A stretch of 64,000 bases of DNA from Xenophilus arseniciresistens (GCF_028023875.1 NZ_JAQIPB010000003.1:310001-374000); one strand, 5' to 3'. Shown: positions 32,054 to 42,635, numbered from the stretch's first letter. Notes: a model not told the origin generated them from the sequence alone. Made by a program: numbers and translations.

Positions 32054-33613
32054 CTAGGCCTTGTGGCCGAGGCGCTGCACCAGCGCGGCCGTGGAAGGGT
32101 CCAGCCCGGCCACGTCGCCCGAGGCCAGCCGCGGCTCGATGTCCCTGGCCAGCACCTTGCCCAGTTCCACACCCCACTGGTCGAAGCTGTTGATGCCCCA
32201 GATCGCGCCGCTGGTGAACACGCGGTGTTCGTACATCGCGATGAAGGCGCCCAGCGTCTCGGGCGTCAGCCGATCCAGTACGAAGAAGGTGCTCGGGCGG
32301 TTGCCTGGGAAGTTCTTGTGCCCGCCTTCGTCGGCCTTGCCCACCATCAGGGCCTGAGCCTGCGCAATCGCGTTGGCCAGCAGCTTGGGCTGGTGGCCGT
32401 CCAGGGTGTGCTCGGCCTCGCGCACGGCGATGAATTCCAGCGGCACCACATCGCTGCCCTGGTGCAGCATCTGGAAATAGGCATGCTGGCCATTGGTGCC
32501 CGGCTCGCCCCACAGCACGGGCGAGGTGTCCACCGCCAGCGGCCGGCCCGCGCGGTCCACGCGCTTGCCGTTGCTTTCCATCTCCAGCTGCTGCAGGTAG
32601 GCTGGCAGCCGGGACAGTTGCGCGTGGTAAGGGGCGATGCTGCGGCTGCCGAAGCCCTTGAAGTTGCGGTACCAGACATCGAGCAGGCCGAGCTGCACGG
32701 GCAGGTTGCGCGCCAGCGGCTCGGTGCGGAAATGCTCGTCCATCGCGTGCGCACCGGCCAGGAAGGCGCGAAAGCCTTCGGCCCCGATGGCCAGCGCGAT
32801 GGGCAGGCCGATGGCCGACCACATGGAGTAGCGCCCGCCCACCCAGTCCCAGAAGCCGAAGGTGGTGTCGATGCCGAAATCGCGCGCGGCCGCCACGTTG
32901 GTGGTCAGCGCCGCGAAATGGCCGGCCACGTCGGTGCCGCCCGATTGCTGGTACCAGCGCCGCGCCGAATGGGCGTTGGCCATGGTCTCGGCCGTGGTGA
33001 AAGTCTTGGACGCGATCAGGAACAGCGTGTGCTCGGGCGCGAGGCCCTTGAGCACGGCGTCCAGCTCGTGCCCGTCGACGTTGGAGACGAAATGGAAATG
33101 CTTGCCCGGCGCCACGTGGGCGGCCAGCGCCTTCACGGCCATCTGCGGCCCCAGGTCGGAGCCGCCGATGCCGATGTTGACCACGTCGGTGATCGTGTGG
33201 TCGGCGCGCACGCGCTCGGCATAGGCCAGCATGGCCTGCAGCGTGGCCTGCACGTCGGCGGCTTCCGGCCGGGCCGAGGCGCCCGCACCGTTGGCCGGCG
33301 CGCGCAGCAGCCAGTGCATGACGGCGCGGTCTTCGGTGTTGTTGATGGCCTCGCCGGCGAACAGGGCGTCGCGCTGTGCCTCGAACTCGCAGTCGCGGGC
33401 CAGCGCCAGCAGCAGCGCCTGCGTGCGCGCGTCGATCAGGTTCTTCGACAGATCGGCGAAGACATGGGGCGCCTGCAGGCTCAGCGTCTGGGCGCGGGCC
33501 GGGTCGTCCGCAAAGGCCTGGCGCAGGTCGAAGTCCTCGCCCACAAGTGCCTCATGTTCCTGCAGGGCCGCCCAGGCCGCCGTTGCATCGCAGCGAATCA
33601 CTTTCCTTGTCAT
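32054..33613 (-). CDS. pgi: Glucose-6-phosphate isomerase
   Basis: Interconverts glucose 6-phosphate and fructose 6-phosphate. The 519-residue product carries both family signatures: FGFWDWVGGRYSMWSAIGL in the middle and GINSFDQWGVELGKVLA near the C-terminus, plus NIGIGGSDLGPQM for phosphate binding. The start at MTRKVIRCDA is preferred over an upstream ATG (33631). It follows tal by 27 bases on the minus strand, so tal-pgi are probably co-transcribed. Confidence 0.96.
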   Translation of the reverse strand: MTRKVIRCDATAAWAALQEHEALVGEDFDLRQAFADDPARAQTLSLQAPHVFADLSKNLIDARTQALLLALARDCEFEAQRDALFAGEAINNTEDRAVMHWLLRAPANGAGASARPEAADVQATLQAMLAYAERVRADHTITDVVNIGIGGSDLGPQMAVKALAAHVAPGKHFHFVSNVDGHELDAVLKGLAPEHTLFLIASKTFTTAETMANAHSARRWYQQSGGTDVAGHFAALTTNVAAARDFGIDTTFGFWDWVGGRYSMWSAIGLPIALAIGAEGFRAFLAGAHAMDEHFRTEPLARNLPVQLGLLDVWYRNFKGFGSRSIAPYHAQLSRLPAYLQQLEMESNGKRVDRAGRPLAVDTSPVLWGEPGTNGQHAYFQMLHQGSDVVPLEFIAVREAEHTLDGHQPKLLANAIAQAQALMVGKADEGGHKNFPGNRPSTFFVLDRLTPETLGAFIAMYEHRVFTSGAIWGINSFDQWGVELGKVLARDIEPRLASGDVAGLDPSTAALVQRLGHKA

Positions 33614-33640
33614 GACTGCCCTCCCTGGCATTCGTGTATT

Positions 33641-34591
33641 TCAGATGGATTGCATGAGCTTCTCTAGTTTCACGGCGTCAGCGGCGAAGGCGCGGATGCC
33701 TTCGGCCAGCTTCTCGGTGGCCATGGCGTCTTCGTTGTGCGCATAGCGGAAGGCCGCTTCGTTCAGCTCCACCTTGGGCAGGTCCAGCGCGCGGGCGGCC
33801 TGCGCGTCCAGCGCATGGGCCAGCGGCGCGTCGCTGGCAGCCAGTTCGGCCAGCAGGTCGGGGCTGATGGTCAGCAGGTCGCAGCCGGCCAGCGCGGCGA
33901 TCTGGCCCGTGTTGCGGAAGCTCGCACCCATCACCTCGGTGGCAATGCCATGGCGCTTGTAGTAGTTGAAGATCTGGCGCACCGACTTCACGCCCGGGTC
34001 ATTGGCGCCGGCGTTGGCCGCCTCGTCCCAGGCCGCGCCGGCCGACTTCTTGTACCAGTCGTAGATGCGGCCCACGAAGGGCGAGATCAGTTGCACGCCG
34101 GCGGCACCGCAGGCCACGGCCTGGGCGAAGGAGAACAGCAGCGTGAGGTTGGTGTGCACGCCCTGGGCCTCGAGCTGGCGCGCGGCCTCGATGCCTTCCC
34201 AGGTGGAGGCGATCTTGATCAGCAGGCGCTTCTCGACATCGATGCCCTCGGCGCGGTACAGCGCCACGATGCGCTCGGCCCGCGCCACGGTGGCGGCGGT
34301 ATCGAAGCTCAGGCGGGCGTCGACTTCGGTGGAGACGCGGCCCGGCACCACCGACAGGATCTCGCAGCCGAAGCGCACCAGCAGCCGGTCGATGATCTCG
34401 TCCATCGGCTTGCCCTTGTGCCGGACCAGCGCCTCGTCCAGCAGCGGCCGGTACTCGGGCTTCTGCACCGCCTTGAGGATCAGCGACGGATTGGTCGTCG
34501 CATCCTGCGGCTTGAACTGGGCGAGCTGGCGGAAATCACCGGTGTCTGCGACCACGGTGGTCCATTGGCGGAGGGCGTCGAGTTGGTTCAT
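33641..34591 (-). CDS. tal: Transaldolase
   Basis: Moves a dihydroxyacetone unit between sugar phosphates in the non-oxidative pentose phosphate pathway. The 316-residue protein is of the classical TalB type: [13 protein letters not shown] near residues 30-42 and the Schiff-base lysine K126 in [19 protein letters not shown] hexamer lies only 7-12 bases upstream of the ATG on the minus strand; if it is the -10 element, the mRNA would be leaderless or nearly so. It precedes pgi. The 281 bases upstream, before the lipocalin gene, hold no other recognisable feature. Confidence 0.96.
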   Translation of the reverse strand: MNQLDALRQWTTVVADTGDFRQLAQFKPQDATTNPSLILKAVQKPEYRPLLDEALVRHKGKPMDEIIDRLLVRFGCEILSVVPGRVSTEVDARLSFDTAATVARAERIVALYRAEGIDVEKRLLIKIASTWEGIEAARQLEAQGVHTNLTLLFSFAQAVACGAAGVQLISPFVGRIYDWYKKSAGAAWDEAANAGANDPGVKSVRQIFNYYKRHGIATEVMGASFRNTGQIAALAGCDLLTISPDLLAELAASDAPLAHALDAQAARALDLPKVELNEAAFRYAHNEDAMATEKLAEGIRAFAADAVKLEKLMQSI

Positions 34592-34872
34592 GGGGCCATT
34601 ATCCAGCCCGCCGATGACACCCCGGCGCCCCTGCGCCAGCCCCGCGGCGGCAAGCGCGCTGCACGGGCAGGGGCGCAGGCCCGCCGCGCACGGCCGGGCG
34701 CGCCGCCGGCTGACACGCGAGGGACGCGGGTGCGCCTAAGCTGCCCGCGACTGGCCTTTTTCATCTGCCGCAGCGCCCCGGTCACCCGCCTGGCCGCTGG
34801 GCGCCTTCTTCGATTCCCGGCCCTGCCCGCCCGCGCGGCACGGCCGGCCCCCGGCTTCTGGAGATTCCCCGC

Positions 34873-35547
34873 ATGTCCCAAGCTCCGTCCACACCTCCGA
34901 CCCGTTTCGACGACGACGCCACCGGCCGCCGCATCGGCACGTTGGCCCTGGCCTTCTGCGTGGGCAGCGCCGCCGCCTTGTGGGCCCTGCACAGCAGCAA
35001 GGCGCACGCGCGTCCCGCCGGCCCGGCCGACGGCGCACCCTTGATGCGTGCGCCGCTGCAGGTGGTGGCGCCGATCGACCTCAAGCGTTACGCCGGCCTG
35101 TGGCACGAGCAGGCGCGGCTGCCCAACCGCTTCCAGAAATCGTGCGCCGGCCATGTGAGCGCCGAATACACGCCGCTGCCCAACGGCCGCATCGAGGTGC
35201 GCAATCGCTGCGTGCAGGAGGACGGCCGCATCGAGGAAGCCGTGGGCGAAGCGCGCGTGGTGCCGGTGCCCGGGCTGCCGGGCGCAGGCCGGCTGGAAGT
35301 GCGCTTTGCGCCGGCATGGCTGGGCTGGCTGCCCCTGGTGTGGGGCGACTACTGGGTGCTGAAGCTGGACCGCGAATACCAGGTGGCGCTGGTCGGCACG
35401 CCCGACCGCCAGTACCTGTGGGTGCTGTCGCGCGTGCCGCATCTGAGCGAAGGCGCGCTGCAGGCGGAGCTGGAGTACGCACGCACGCTGGGCTTCGACG
35501 TGGACAAGGTGGTGCGCAGCGCGCCGGTGCCCACCAGCGGCAACTGA
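34873..35547 (+). CDS. Blc-like bacterial lipocalin
   Basis: A 224-residue protein with one N-terminal hydrophobic segment (about residues 20-40) and a lipocalin domain. The lipocalin signature GLWHEQARLPNRFQ (variant of GxWYEIARxPxxFQ) is at about residues 75-88, and GDYWVLKLDREYQVALVGTP and LWVLSRVP follow, as in Blc. There is no lipobox cysteine, so unlike E. coli Blc it is likely anchored by an uncleaved signal or released. Blc proteins bind fatty acids or lysophospholipids in membrane maintenance; that role is inferred. It is monocistronic between divergent tal and convergent HAD genes. Confidence 0.88.
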   Translation: MSQAPSTPPTRFDDDATGRRIGTLALAFCVGSAAALWALHSSKAHARPAGPADGAPLMRAPLQVVAPIDLKRYAGLWHEQARLPNRFQKSCAGHVSAEYTPLPNGRIEVRNRCVQEDGRIEEAVGEARVVPVPGLPGAGRLEVRFAPAWLGWLPLVWGDYWVLKLDREYQVALVGTPDRQYLWVLSRVPHLSEGALQAELEYARTLGFDVDKVVRSAPVPTSGN

Positions 35548-35563
35548 CGCGTCTTCATTCAGA

Positions 35564-36193
35564 TCAGGCGCATTCGGCCAGGTGCCGCCAGACCTGCGGC
35601 GCCAGCGCCGCGGGCGCGGTGCAATGGATGGCGCGCCAGCCCAGCACGCGTGCCATCTGCACATTGGCCGCGGTGTCGTCGATGAACAGCGTGCGCTCGG
35701 GCTCGAGCTGGTACTGCCAGGCCAGCAGCTGGTAGATCTCTTCATCGGGCTTGATGCGCTTGACATCGCCCGAGAAAAGCCCTCCGTCGAAGCACTCGAA
35801 GAAGGACAGCCGCCGCAGCAGCGCCTGGGCATAGGGCTGCGGCATGTTCGAGAGGTAGAACAGGCGCAGCGCGGGCCGCTGGGCCCGATGGGCATGCAGC
35901 TCGCGCAGCAGTGCCTCGGTCTGCGCGATGGGCTCGAAGCGCTCGCCCAGCGGCACCAGCAGCTCGGCCAGTTGCTGCTCGGGCAGCGCCAGGCGCTGCG
36001 CGCTGCGGCTGACCACGTCGTCGAGGCTGCGCAGCCCGGCATCGAAGCTGAGCCAGTCCTCGTGCTGGAACAGGGCCCGCGCCAGCTGCGCCGCGGCGGT
36101 TTCGTCGGCCAGCCGGTCCGCAAAATGCGCATGCACCAGCCGAACCGGCTCCCAGCCGATCAGCACCGCTCCCAGATCGAACACCACATTCAT
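35564..36193 (-). CDS. HAD-superfamily phosphatase, YihX-like
   Basis: A 209-residue HAD-IA hydrolase. Motif I is FDLGAVLIGW, with the nucleophile Asp followed two residues on by Gly instead of the usual second Asp, as in YihX-type glucose-1-phosphate phosphatases and epoxide-hydrolase N-domains. Motif II is FYLSNM, motif III the Lys in KRIKPDEEIY, and motif IV LFIDDT. The substrate is a guess; a sugar phosphate would suit the neighbouring zwf, tal and pgi genes. It is divergent from zwf (133 bases). Confidence 0.85.
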   Translation of the reverse strand: MNVVFDLGAVLIGWEPVRLVHAHFADRLADETAAAQLARALFQHEDWLSFDAGLRSLDDVVSRSAQRLALPEQQLAELLVPLGERFEPIAQTEALLRELHAHRAQRPALRLFYLSNMPQPYAQALLRRLSFFECFDGGLFSGDVKRIKPDEEIYQLLAWQYQLEPERTLFIDDTAANVQMARVLGWRAIHCTAPAALAPQVWRHLAECA

Positions 36194-36326
36194 GACCCGG
36201 GATTTTGCCGCGTTACGCCAGGGTGCCCCGGCGCGGGGCTGCCGGAAAGCCCGCGACTGCCGTTAAAGTGACCGGCGGCGGCGGGGCGGTCCCGCGCGGC
36301 CCGACCTTCCAGAAAGCCTACGCCTC

Positions 36327-37802
36327 ATGAGTTTTGATCTCGTTCTGTTCGGTGGCACCGGTGACCTCGCCTGGCGCAAGCTGATGCCGGCCCTGTTCCA
36401 GGCCTTTCGCCATGGCAGCCTGCCCGAGGGCGGACGCATCATCGGCGTGGCCCGCGACGACCTGACCGATGACCAGTACCGCGAGCTGATCGGTTCGCGC
36501 TTCAATGCCGTCGAAGGCGCCAAGCGGCCCTCGCCCGAGGAGTTCAAGCGCTTTGCGGCCCTGCTGCACTACCTGCCCATGGACCTGTCGCAGCCGCAGG
36601 ACTACCAGCGGCTGGCCCAGATGCTGAAGCAGCGCGATGCCGACAGCCTGGTGATGTACCTGGCGACGGCGCCTTCGCTGTTCACCCAGACGGTGCAGCA
36701 GATCGCGGCGGCCGGCCTGAACGGCCCCAAGACACGCCTGGTGCTGGAAAAGCCGCTGGGCCACAACCTGGCCTCCAACCGCGCCATCAACCATGCCGTG
36801 GCCGAGGTGCTGGAAGAGCGCCAGATCTTCCGCATCGACCACTACCTGGGCAAGCCCTCGGTACAGAACCTCTTTGCCATGCGCTTCGGCAACGCGCTCT
36901 TCGAGCCGCTGTGGCGGCGCGAATACATCGCCAGCATCGAGATCACCATCGCCGAGGAAGTGGGCGTGGAAAAGCGCGGCGGCTTCTACGACCAGACCGG
37001 CGCCATGCGCGACATGGTGCAGAACCACGCGCTGCAGCTGCTGTGCGCCGTGGCCATGGAGCCGCCCATCAACGCGCATGCCGACGCGCTGCGCGACGAA
37101 AAGCTCAAGGTGCTGCGCGCCCTGAAGCCATGGACGCCCGAGACGCTGGGCCTGCACGCGGTGCGCGGCCAGTACGTGGCCGGCACGGCCTACGGCGAGC
37201 GCGTGGCCGGCTATCTGGATGAGCCCGGCATCGACCCTGCCAGCCGCACCGAAACCTTCGTCGCCCTGCGCGCCGAGATCGCGAACTGGCGCTGGGCCGG
37301 CGTGCCCTTCTACATCCGCACCGGCAAGCGCCTGGCCTCGCGCGATGCGCGCATCGAGGTGAACTTCCGCCCCACGCCGCATGCGATCTTCCGCGCGCCG
37401 GCGGGCTTTGCGAACAAGCTCGTGATCAACCTGCAGCCCAAGGACGGGCTGGAGCTGCACCTGGTGGCGCAATCGCAGAGCCAGCGCGTGAGCACCCAGG
37501 GCGGCGTGCGCGCCGGCATGGCGCCCCTGGCGCCGGTGCAGCTGAACCTGGACTTCGACCAGCGTTTCGGCAGCGAGCGCGTGGGCGCCTACGAGCGCCT
37601 GCTGCTGGACGTGATCGAAGGCCGGCTCAACCTCTTCGTGCGCAGCGACGAACAGGAGGAGGCCTGGCGCTGGGTCGAGCCGCTGCTGGAAAGCTGGCAG
37701 ACCGACAACGGCCCGCGGCCCTATGCAGCCGGCACCTGGGGGCCGAGCGCGTCGAGCGCCATGATCGCGCGCGACGGCAACGCCTGGAGCGAGGAGCATT
37801 AA
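36327..37802 (+). CDS. zwf: Glucose-6-phosphate 1-dehydrogenase
   Basis: First enzyme of the oxidative pentose phosphate and Entner-Doudoroff routes; makes NADPH. It has 491 residues, full length. The coenzyme fold FGGTGDLAWRKLMPALF is at the N-terminus and the active-site signature RIDHYLGKPSVQN is near residues 170-182. pgl, edd and other usual partners are not adjacent. It converges on dppF with a 36-base gap. Confidence 0.96.
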   Translation: MSFDLVLFGGTGDLAWRKLMPALFQAFRHGSLPEGGRIIGVARDDLTDDQYRELIGSRFNAVEGAKRPSPEEFKRFAALLHYLPMDLSQPQDYQRLAQMLKQRDADSLVMYLATAPSLFTQTVQQIAAAGLNGPKTRLVLEKPLGHNLASNRAINHAVAEVLEERQIFRIDHYLGKPSVQNLFAMRFGNALFEPLWRREYIASIEITIAEEVGVEKRGGFYDQTGAMRDMVQNHALQLLCAVAMEPPINAHADALRDEKLKVLRALKPWTPETLGLHAVRGQYVAGTAYGERVAGYLDEPGIDPASRTETFVALRAEIANWRWAGVPFYIRTGKRLASRDARIEVNFRPTPHAIFRAPAGFANKLVINLQPKDGLELHLVAQSQSQRVSTQGGVRAGMAPLAPVQLNLDFDQRFGSERVGAYERLLLDVIEGRLNLFVRSDEQEEAWRWVEPLLESWQTDNGPRPYAAGTWGPSASSAMIARDGNAWSEEH

Positions 37803-37838
37803 GCCGCCTGCTGCTGCCGCGGCGCCCGTGGTGCGGGG

Positions 37839-38882
37839 CTAGATCCGGCCCTCCTCCACCGCGTGGCAGGCCACGCGCGCAGCGCCCGTGTTCAGCAGCG
37901 CCGGCCGCTCGGCCGAGCAGCGCGCGTTGGCATGCGGGCAACGCGGATGAAAGGCGCAGCCCGTGGGCGGGTTCAGCGGATTGGGCACCTCGCCCTGCAC
38001 CGGCGTGCGCGCGCGGCCCGTTGCATGCATCTGCGGGATCGCGTCGAGCAGCATGCGCGTGTAGGGGTGGCGCGGCCGCGCGAACAGCTCGGCCTTGTCG
38101 GCCAGCTCCACCAGCCGGCCCAGGTACATCACGCCCACCTGGTCGCTCACATGGCGCACCACCGCGAGGTTGTGCGAGATGAACAGGTAGGTCAGACCGC
38201 GCTCGCGCTGCAGGTCCTTCATGATGTTGAGCACCTGCGCCTGCACGCTCACGTCCAGCGCGGAAGTGGGTTCGTCGCACACCAGGAACTCCGGCGCCGT
38301 GGCCAGCGCGCGCGCGATGGAGATGCGCTGGCGCTGCCCGCCCGAGAACTGGTGCGGGTACTTGACCATGTCCAGCGGCGACAGGCCCACCGATTGCAGC
38401 AGCTCGCCCACGCGGGCCTTGATGGCGTCCTTGCCGCTCAAGATGCCATGCTCGTGCAAGGGCTCGGCAATGATGTCTTCCACGATCCAGCGCGGGTTCA
38501 GGCTCGCATACGGGTCCTGGAAGATCATCTGGATGCGCTTGCGCAGCTTGCGCCCGTCGCTGGTCTTGAAGGCAGCGTGCGCGTCCTGGCCGTCGAAGTG
38601 CATGCCGCCGCGCGTGGGCTCGTACAGCCCCACCAGCAGCCGCGCCACGGTGCTCTTGCCGCAGCCCGATTCGCCCACCAGCGCCAGCGTCTTGCCGCGC
38701 TCGATCTCGAAGCTCACGCCGTCGACGGCATGCAGCAGCGTGCGCGGCTTGCGCTCGAGCACGCGGTTGAGCCAGGGCGCGGAAACGTCGAAGGTCTTGG
38801 CCAGGTCGTGGGCCACCACCAGGGGCTTGGCGGCGCCCGCCACGGAAGGCTGCGGGCCTTTGGCCATCACTGCTGCGCTCAT
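37839..38882 (-). CDS. dppF: Peptide ABC transporter ATP-binding protein, DppF-like
   Basis: Nucleotide-binding subunit of an oligo/dipeptide importer, 347 residues. Walker [10 protein letters not shown], signature [15 protein letters not shown], Walker [13 protein letters not shown] and the C-terminal oligopeptide-transporter domain with its cysteine cluster ([11 protein letters not shown]), which can hold an iron-sulfur cluster in some homologues. It overlaps the dppD stop by four bases (ATGA). It is the last gene of the operon starting at 46.7 kb. Confidence 0.93.
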   Translation of the reverse strand: MSAAVMAKGPQPSVAGAAKPLVVAHDLAKTFDVSAPWLNRVLERKPRTLLHAVDGVSFEIERGKTLALVGESGCGKSTVARLLVGLYEPTRGGMHFDGQDAHAAFKTSDGRKLRKRIQMIFQDPYASLNPRWIVEDIIAEPLHEHGILSGKDAIKARVGELLQSVGLSPLDMVKYPHQFSGGQRQRISIARALATAPEFLVCDEPTSALDVSVQAQVLNIMKDLQRERGLTYLFISHNLAVVRHVSDQVGVMYLGRLVELADKAELFARPRHPYTRMLLDAIPQMHATGRARTPVQGEVPNPLNPPTGCAFHPRCPHANARCSAERPALLNTGAARVACHAVEEGRI

Positions 38883-39967
38883 CGTGCGATCTCTCCTGCC
38901 GCTGGGGCGCTGCTGGGCGGCAGGGCCGCATCGGGGGTGGCACGCTCGCCCTGGGCCAGTTGCCGCTCGTGCGCCTGCACCAAGGCCGCATGGCCGCGGT
39001 GCGGGTCGGTCGCGTCATGCAGCCAGCAGGCTGCGCGCGTCACGCCCGCGTAGATGAGTTCGGGCCGCTCGTGCAGGCAGCGGTCGAACACGCGCGGGCA
39101 GCGCGGGTTGTAGGCGCAGCCCTTGGGAATGGCGTTCAGGCGCGGCATCGCGCCGTCGATCTGGTTCAGGCGCTCGCGGTCGCTGTCCATTTCGGGAATG
39201 GAGGCCATCAGGCCACCCGTGTAGGGGTGCGCGGGCTGGTGGATGACCTCGTGCACGGGCCCGATCTCGGCCACGCGGCCAGCGTACATGACGGCCACAC
39301 GGTCGCAGGTCTCGGCGATCACGCCCATGTCGTGCGTGATCAGCATCACCGCCGCGCCACGCTCGCGGCACAGCTTCTTGAGCAACTGGATGATCTGCGC
39401 CTGGATCGACACATCGAGCGCCGTGGTCGGCTCGTCGGCCACGATCAGCTTGGGCTCGGCCGCCAGGGCCAGCGCGATCACCACGCGCTGGCGCATGCCG
39501 CCCGAGAACTGGTGCGGGTAGTGGTCGATGCGCTGCTCGGCGGCGGGAATGCCGGTGTCCTTGAGCAGGTCGATGGCGCGCTGGCGCGCTTCGGCTTCGC
39601 TCACGGGCAGGTGCGTGCGGATGGTCTCGACGAGCTGCCGGCCCACCGTGTACAGCGGGTTCAGCGAGGTGAGCGGATCCTGGAAGATCGCGCCGATCTT
39701 GCGCCCGCGGATGTGGCGCATCTTGTCGTAGGGCAGGTTGTCGATGCGCTGCCCCTCGAGCAGGATCTGGCCGCTGGCCACGCGCCCCGGCGGCTCCAGC
39801 AGGCCGATGATGGCCGCGCCGGTGAGCGACTTGCCCGCGCCCGACTCGCCCACCACGCCCAGGATCTCGCCCGGCGCAATCTCGAAGGAAATGTCGTCCA
39901 GCGCGCGCAAGGTGCCGCGGCGGTTCGGGAACTCGACGACCAGGTTCTTGACTTGAAGAAGGCTCAT
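38879..39967 (-). CDS. dppD: Peptide ABC transporter ATP-binding protein, DppD-like
   Basis: The second nucleotide-binding subunit of the importer, 362 residues. Walker [11 protein letters not shown], signature [16 protein letters not shown], Walker [13 protein letters not shown], and the C-terminal cysteine segment [12 protein letters not shown] Ser/Ala/Pro-rich tail of about 25 residues follows. The start [13 protein letters not shown] fits the family. It lies 16 bases after dppC and overlaps dppF by four bases; these two ATPases are expected to form a heterodimer. Confidence 0.93.
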   Translation of the reverse strand: MSLLQVKNLVVEFPNRRGTLRALDDISFEIAPGEILGVVGESGAGKSLTGAAIIGLLEPPGRVASGQILLEGQRIDNLPYDKMRHIRGRKIGAIFQDPLTSLNPLYTVGRQLVETIRTHLPVSEAEARQRAIDLLKDTGIPAAEQRIDHYPHQFSGGMRQRVVIALALAAEPKLIVADEPTTALDVSIQAQIIQLLKKLCRERGAAVMLITHDMGVIAETCDRVAVMYAGRVAEIGPVHEVIHQPAHPYTGGLMASIPEMDSDRERLNQIDGAMPRLNAIPKGCAYNPRCPRVFDRCLHERPELIYAGVTRAACWLHDATDPHRGHAALVQAHERQLAQGERATPDAALPPSSAPAAGEIAR

Positions 39968-39983
39968 GCTTGCGGCTCCCTCT

Positions 39984-40895
39984 TCAGCGCAGGCGGGGGT
40001 TGAGCGCATCACGCAGCCAGTCGCCCAGCAGGTTCACGCTCAGCGCGATCAGCACCAGCATCACGCCCGGGAAGACGGTGATCCACCATTCGCCGGAGAA
40101 CAGGTAGTCGTTGCCAACGCGGATCAGCGTGCCCAGCGAAGGCGACGTGGGCGGCACGCCCACGCCCAGGAAGGACAGCGTGGCTTCGGTGATGATGGCC
40201 GTGGCCACCTGGATGGTGGCCAGCACCAGCACCGGGCCGGTGACGTTGGGCAGCACATGGCGCAGCATGATGCGCATGGGCGACACGCCCGTCACGCGCG
40301 CGGCCTGCACGTACTCCTTGTTGCGCTCCACCATGGTGGAGCCGCGCACCGTGCGCGCGTACTGCACCCAGCCCGTGAGCGAGATCGAGATGATCAGCAC
40401 GCCGAAGGCCAGCGATTCATGCGCGTTGGGAAAGAGCGCGCGGCCCACGCCGGCGATCAGCAGCGCCACCAGGATGGGCGGGAAGGACAGCATCACGTCG
40501 CACACGCGCATGAGAAAAGCATCGAGCCAGCCGCCGACGAAGCCGGCCAGCAGCCCCAGCAGCACGCCCACGAAGACCGACAGCAGCACCGACACCACGC
40601 CCACCACCAGCGAGATGCGCGCGCCATAGATCAGCGCCGAGAAGATGTCGCGCCCCTGGTCGTCGGTGCCGAAGATGTACTTGGATGTGCCGCCTTCCGA
40701 CCACATGGGCGGCAGCCGCGCATCGCCCAGTTCCAGCGACGCGAGGTCGAAGGGGTTGTGCGGCGCCACCCAGTTGGCGAACACCGAGCAGAAGATGCAC
40801 ACAAACGCGATGAGCGCCGCCGTGATGGCCACGGGCGAGGTGCGAAAGCTGTAGCCGACATCGCTGTCGAGCCAGCGGGCGATTGTTTTGTTCAT
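39984..40895 (-). CDS. dppC: Peptide ABC transporter permease, DppC-like
   Basis: Inner-membrane permease of 303 residues with an N-terminal OppC-type segment (about residues 20-42), six predicted membrane spans and the EAA loop region in EYVQAARVTGVSPMRIMLRH. It starts MNKTIARWLDSDVGY; an upstream ATG at 40970 is less likely. It lies 156 bases after dppA (copy 2 in transcription order), a wider gap than elsewhere in the operon, but no terminator is seen there. Confidence 0.92.
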   Translation of the reverse strand: MNKTIARWLDSDVGYSFRTSPVAITAALIAFVCIFCSVFANWVAPHNPFDLASLELGDARLPPMWSEGGTSKYIFGTDDQGRDIFSALIYGARISLVVGVVSVLLSVFVGVLLGLLAGFVGGWLDAFLMRVCDVMLSFPPILVALLIAGVGRALFPNAHESLAFGVLIISISLTGWVQYARTVRGSTMVERNKEYVQAARVTGVSPMRIMLRHVLPNVTGPVLVLATIQVATAIITEATLSFLGVGVPPTSPSLGTLIRVGNDYLFSGEWWITVFPGVMLVLIALSVNLLGDWLRDALNPRLR

Positions 40896-41051
40896 CGTGG
40901 GGGAGACCGGGCGTCTGGCGTTTGGTGTTCGGCGAGGGGCACCCGTCGTGCCTCCCCGCCCAACGCTCAACGCATGACGCTCAACTGTTTCAAGGTGCGC
41001 GCGAGCGCGGCATGTCAGAGGCCTGTGGACCAGGCGGCCCCTTCATGCGCC

Positions 41052-42635
41052 CTACTTCACGCTCATCCACTTGAAGGTCATGAAGTTGTCGGCGCGCTGC
41101 GTCAACTCGACCTTCTTGGCCACGCCCCAGGCCAGCGACTGCTGGTGCAGCGGCAGGTGGCCCACGTCGTCGGCATGCAGCTGGAAGGCTTCCTTGATCA
41201 TGGCCGTGCGCTTAGCCATGTCGCCTTCGGACTGCACCTTCACCGTGAGTTCGTCCACCTTGGGGTTGCTGTAGGAGCCGAGGTTGAACTGGCCGTCGCC
41301 GGTCTTGTCGTCCGGGCTGCGCATCAGCGCATTGAGCGCGTTGTGCGAGTCGTAGGTCGAAGGCGTCCAGCCCAGCAGGTAGAAGCTGGTGTCGCGGCGC
41401 AGGATCTTCGGGAAGTAGGTGCCCTTGGTCTCGGCCTGCAGGTTGATCTTGACCCCCACGCGCGCCAGGTTGGCCGCCACGGCCTGGCAGACCTGCGCGT
41501 CGTTGACGTAGCGGTCGTTGGGGCAGTTCATCGTGACCTCGAAGCCCTGCGGGTAGCCGGCCTCGGCCAGCAGCTTCTTCGAAGCCTCGGGGTCGAAGGG
41601 CAGGCGCTTGTCCTGCGCCTGGGTCCAGCCGTTGATGCCGGGGCCCACCATCAGGCCCGTGGGCTTGGAGGCGCCGCGCATCACCGTCTTCTGGATCGCG
41701 TTGATGTCGATGGCCTGGTAGAAGGCCTGGCGCACGCGCTTGTCCTTGAAGGGGTTCTTGCCCTTGACGCTGGAGTACAGCAGCTCGTCGCGCTTCTGGT
41801 CCATGCCCAGGAAGATGGTGCGCATTTCGGGGCCGACGATCGCGCGCGTGCTGGCGTTGCCGTTGACGCGCGGAATGTCCTGCACCGGGATGGGCTCCAT
41901 CACGTCGACCTGGCCCGAGATCAGCGCCGCCACGCGCGTGGCGGGGTTGGCGATGGGCTGGAACACCACCTCCTGCACGTTGCCTTCGATCTTGCCCCAG
42001 TAGGTGCCGCTGCGCACGAACACCGTGCGCACATCGGGCTGGCGCTCGCGCACGCGGTACGGGCCGGTGCCGTTGGCCTTGAAGGAGGCCGCGTTCTCAA
42101 TCCCCTTGCGGCGGTCCACCGGGCGCTCGGCCTTGTTGTCCTCGCTCCACTTCTTGCTCATGATGAACATGTCGGCAAGCACTTCGGGCAGGATCGGGAA
42201 CGGCCCCTTGGTCTCGATGTCCACCGTGTGGCTGTCGACCTTGCGCACTTCCTTGATGTCGTTGACCTTGGCCTTCACGTCGGAGCCGTCGCCGGCCGCG
42301 CGGGCAAAGCTGAAGATGACGTCATCGGCGGTGAAGGGCGTGCCGTCATGGAACTGCACGTTCTTGCGCAACTCGAAGCGCCACACCGAAGGCGAGGTCT
42401 GTTTCCAGCTCGTGGCCAGGCCCGGCGCCAGGCTCAGGTCCTTGTTGCGGTCCGTGAGGCCTTCGTACACGTTCGACGCGATGCTCAGCTGCAGCGACTC
42501 GTTGAGCGAATGCGGATCGAGCGACAGCGCGTCGCCCTGGTTCGCGATGCGAAGCGTCTGCGCCTGCGCGCCCACGCCGGCCACGGCCAGCACCGAAAGG
42601 ACGGCCGTTGCAGCCAGGGTACGGTTCAGTTTCAT
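41052..42635 (-). CDS. dppA: Peptide ABC transporter substrate-binding protein, second copy in operon
   Basis: Periplasmic family 5 solute-binding protein, 527 residues with signal peptide (MKLNRTLAATAVLSVLAVAG, cleavage after GAQAQ). It has the family segment GLATSWKQTSPSVWRFELRK and FHDGTPFTADDVIFSF. It shares long near-identical stretches (e.g. RTIFLGMDQKRDELLYSSVK) with the protein at 45153-46733, so the two are paralogues. The ATG has a GAGGAG ribosome-binding site. Ligand preference may differ between the two copies; the co-operonic amidohydrolase suggests N-acyl amino acids or small peptides. Confidence 0.92.
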   Translation of the reverse strand: MKLNRTLAATAVLSVLAVAGVGAQAQTLRIANQGDALSLDPHSLNESLQLSIASNVYEGLTDRNKDLSLAPGLATSWKQTSPSVWRFELRKNVQFHDGTPFTADDVIFSFARAAGDGSDVKAKVNDIKEVRKVDSHTVDIETKGPFPILPEVLADMFIMSKKWSEDNKAERPVDRRKGIENAASFKANGTGPYRVRERQPDVRTVFVRSGTYWGKIEGNVQEVVFQPIANPATRVAALISGQVDVMEPIPVQDIPRVNGNASTRAIVGPEMRTIFLGMDQKRDELLYSSVKGKNPFKDKRVRQAFYQAIDINAIQKTVMRGASKPTGLMVGPGINGWTQAQDKRLPFDPEASKKLLAEAGYPQGFEVTMNCPNDRYVNDAQVCQAVAANLARVGVKINLQAETKGTYFPKILRRDTSFYLLGWTPSTYDSHNALNALMRSPDDKTGDGQFNLGSYSNPKVDELTVKVQSEGDMAKRTAMIKEAFQLHADDVGHLPLHQQSLAWGVAKKVELTQRADNFMTFKWMSVK

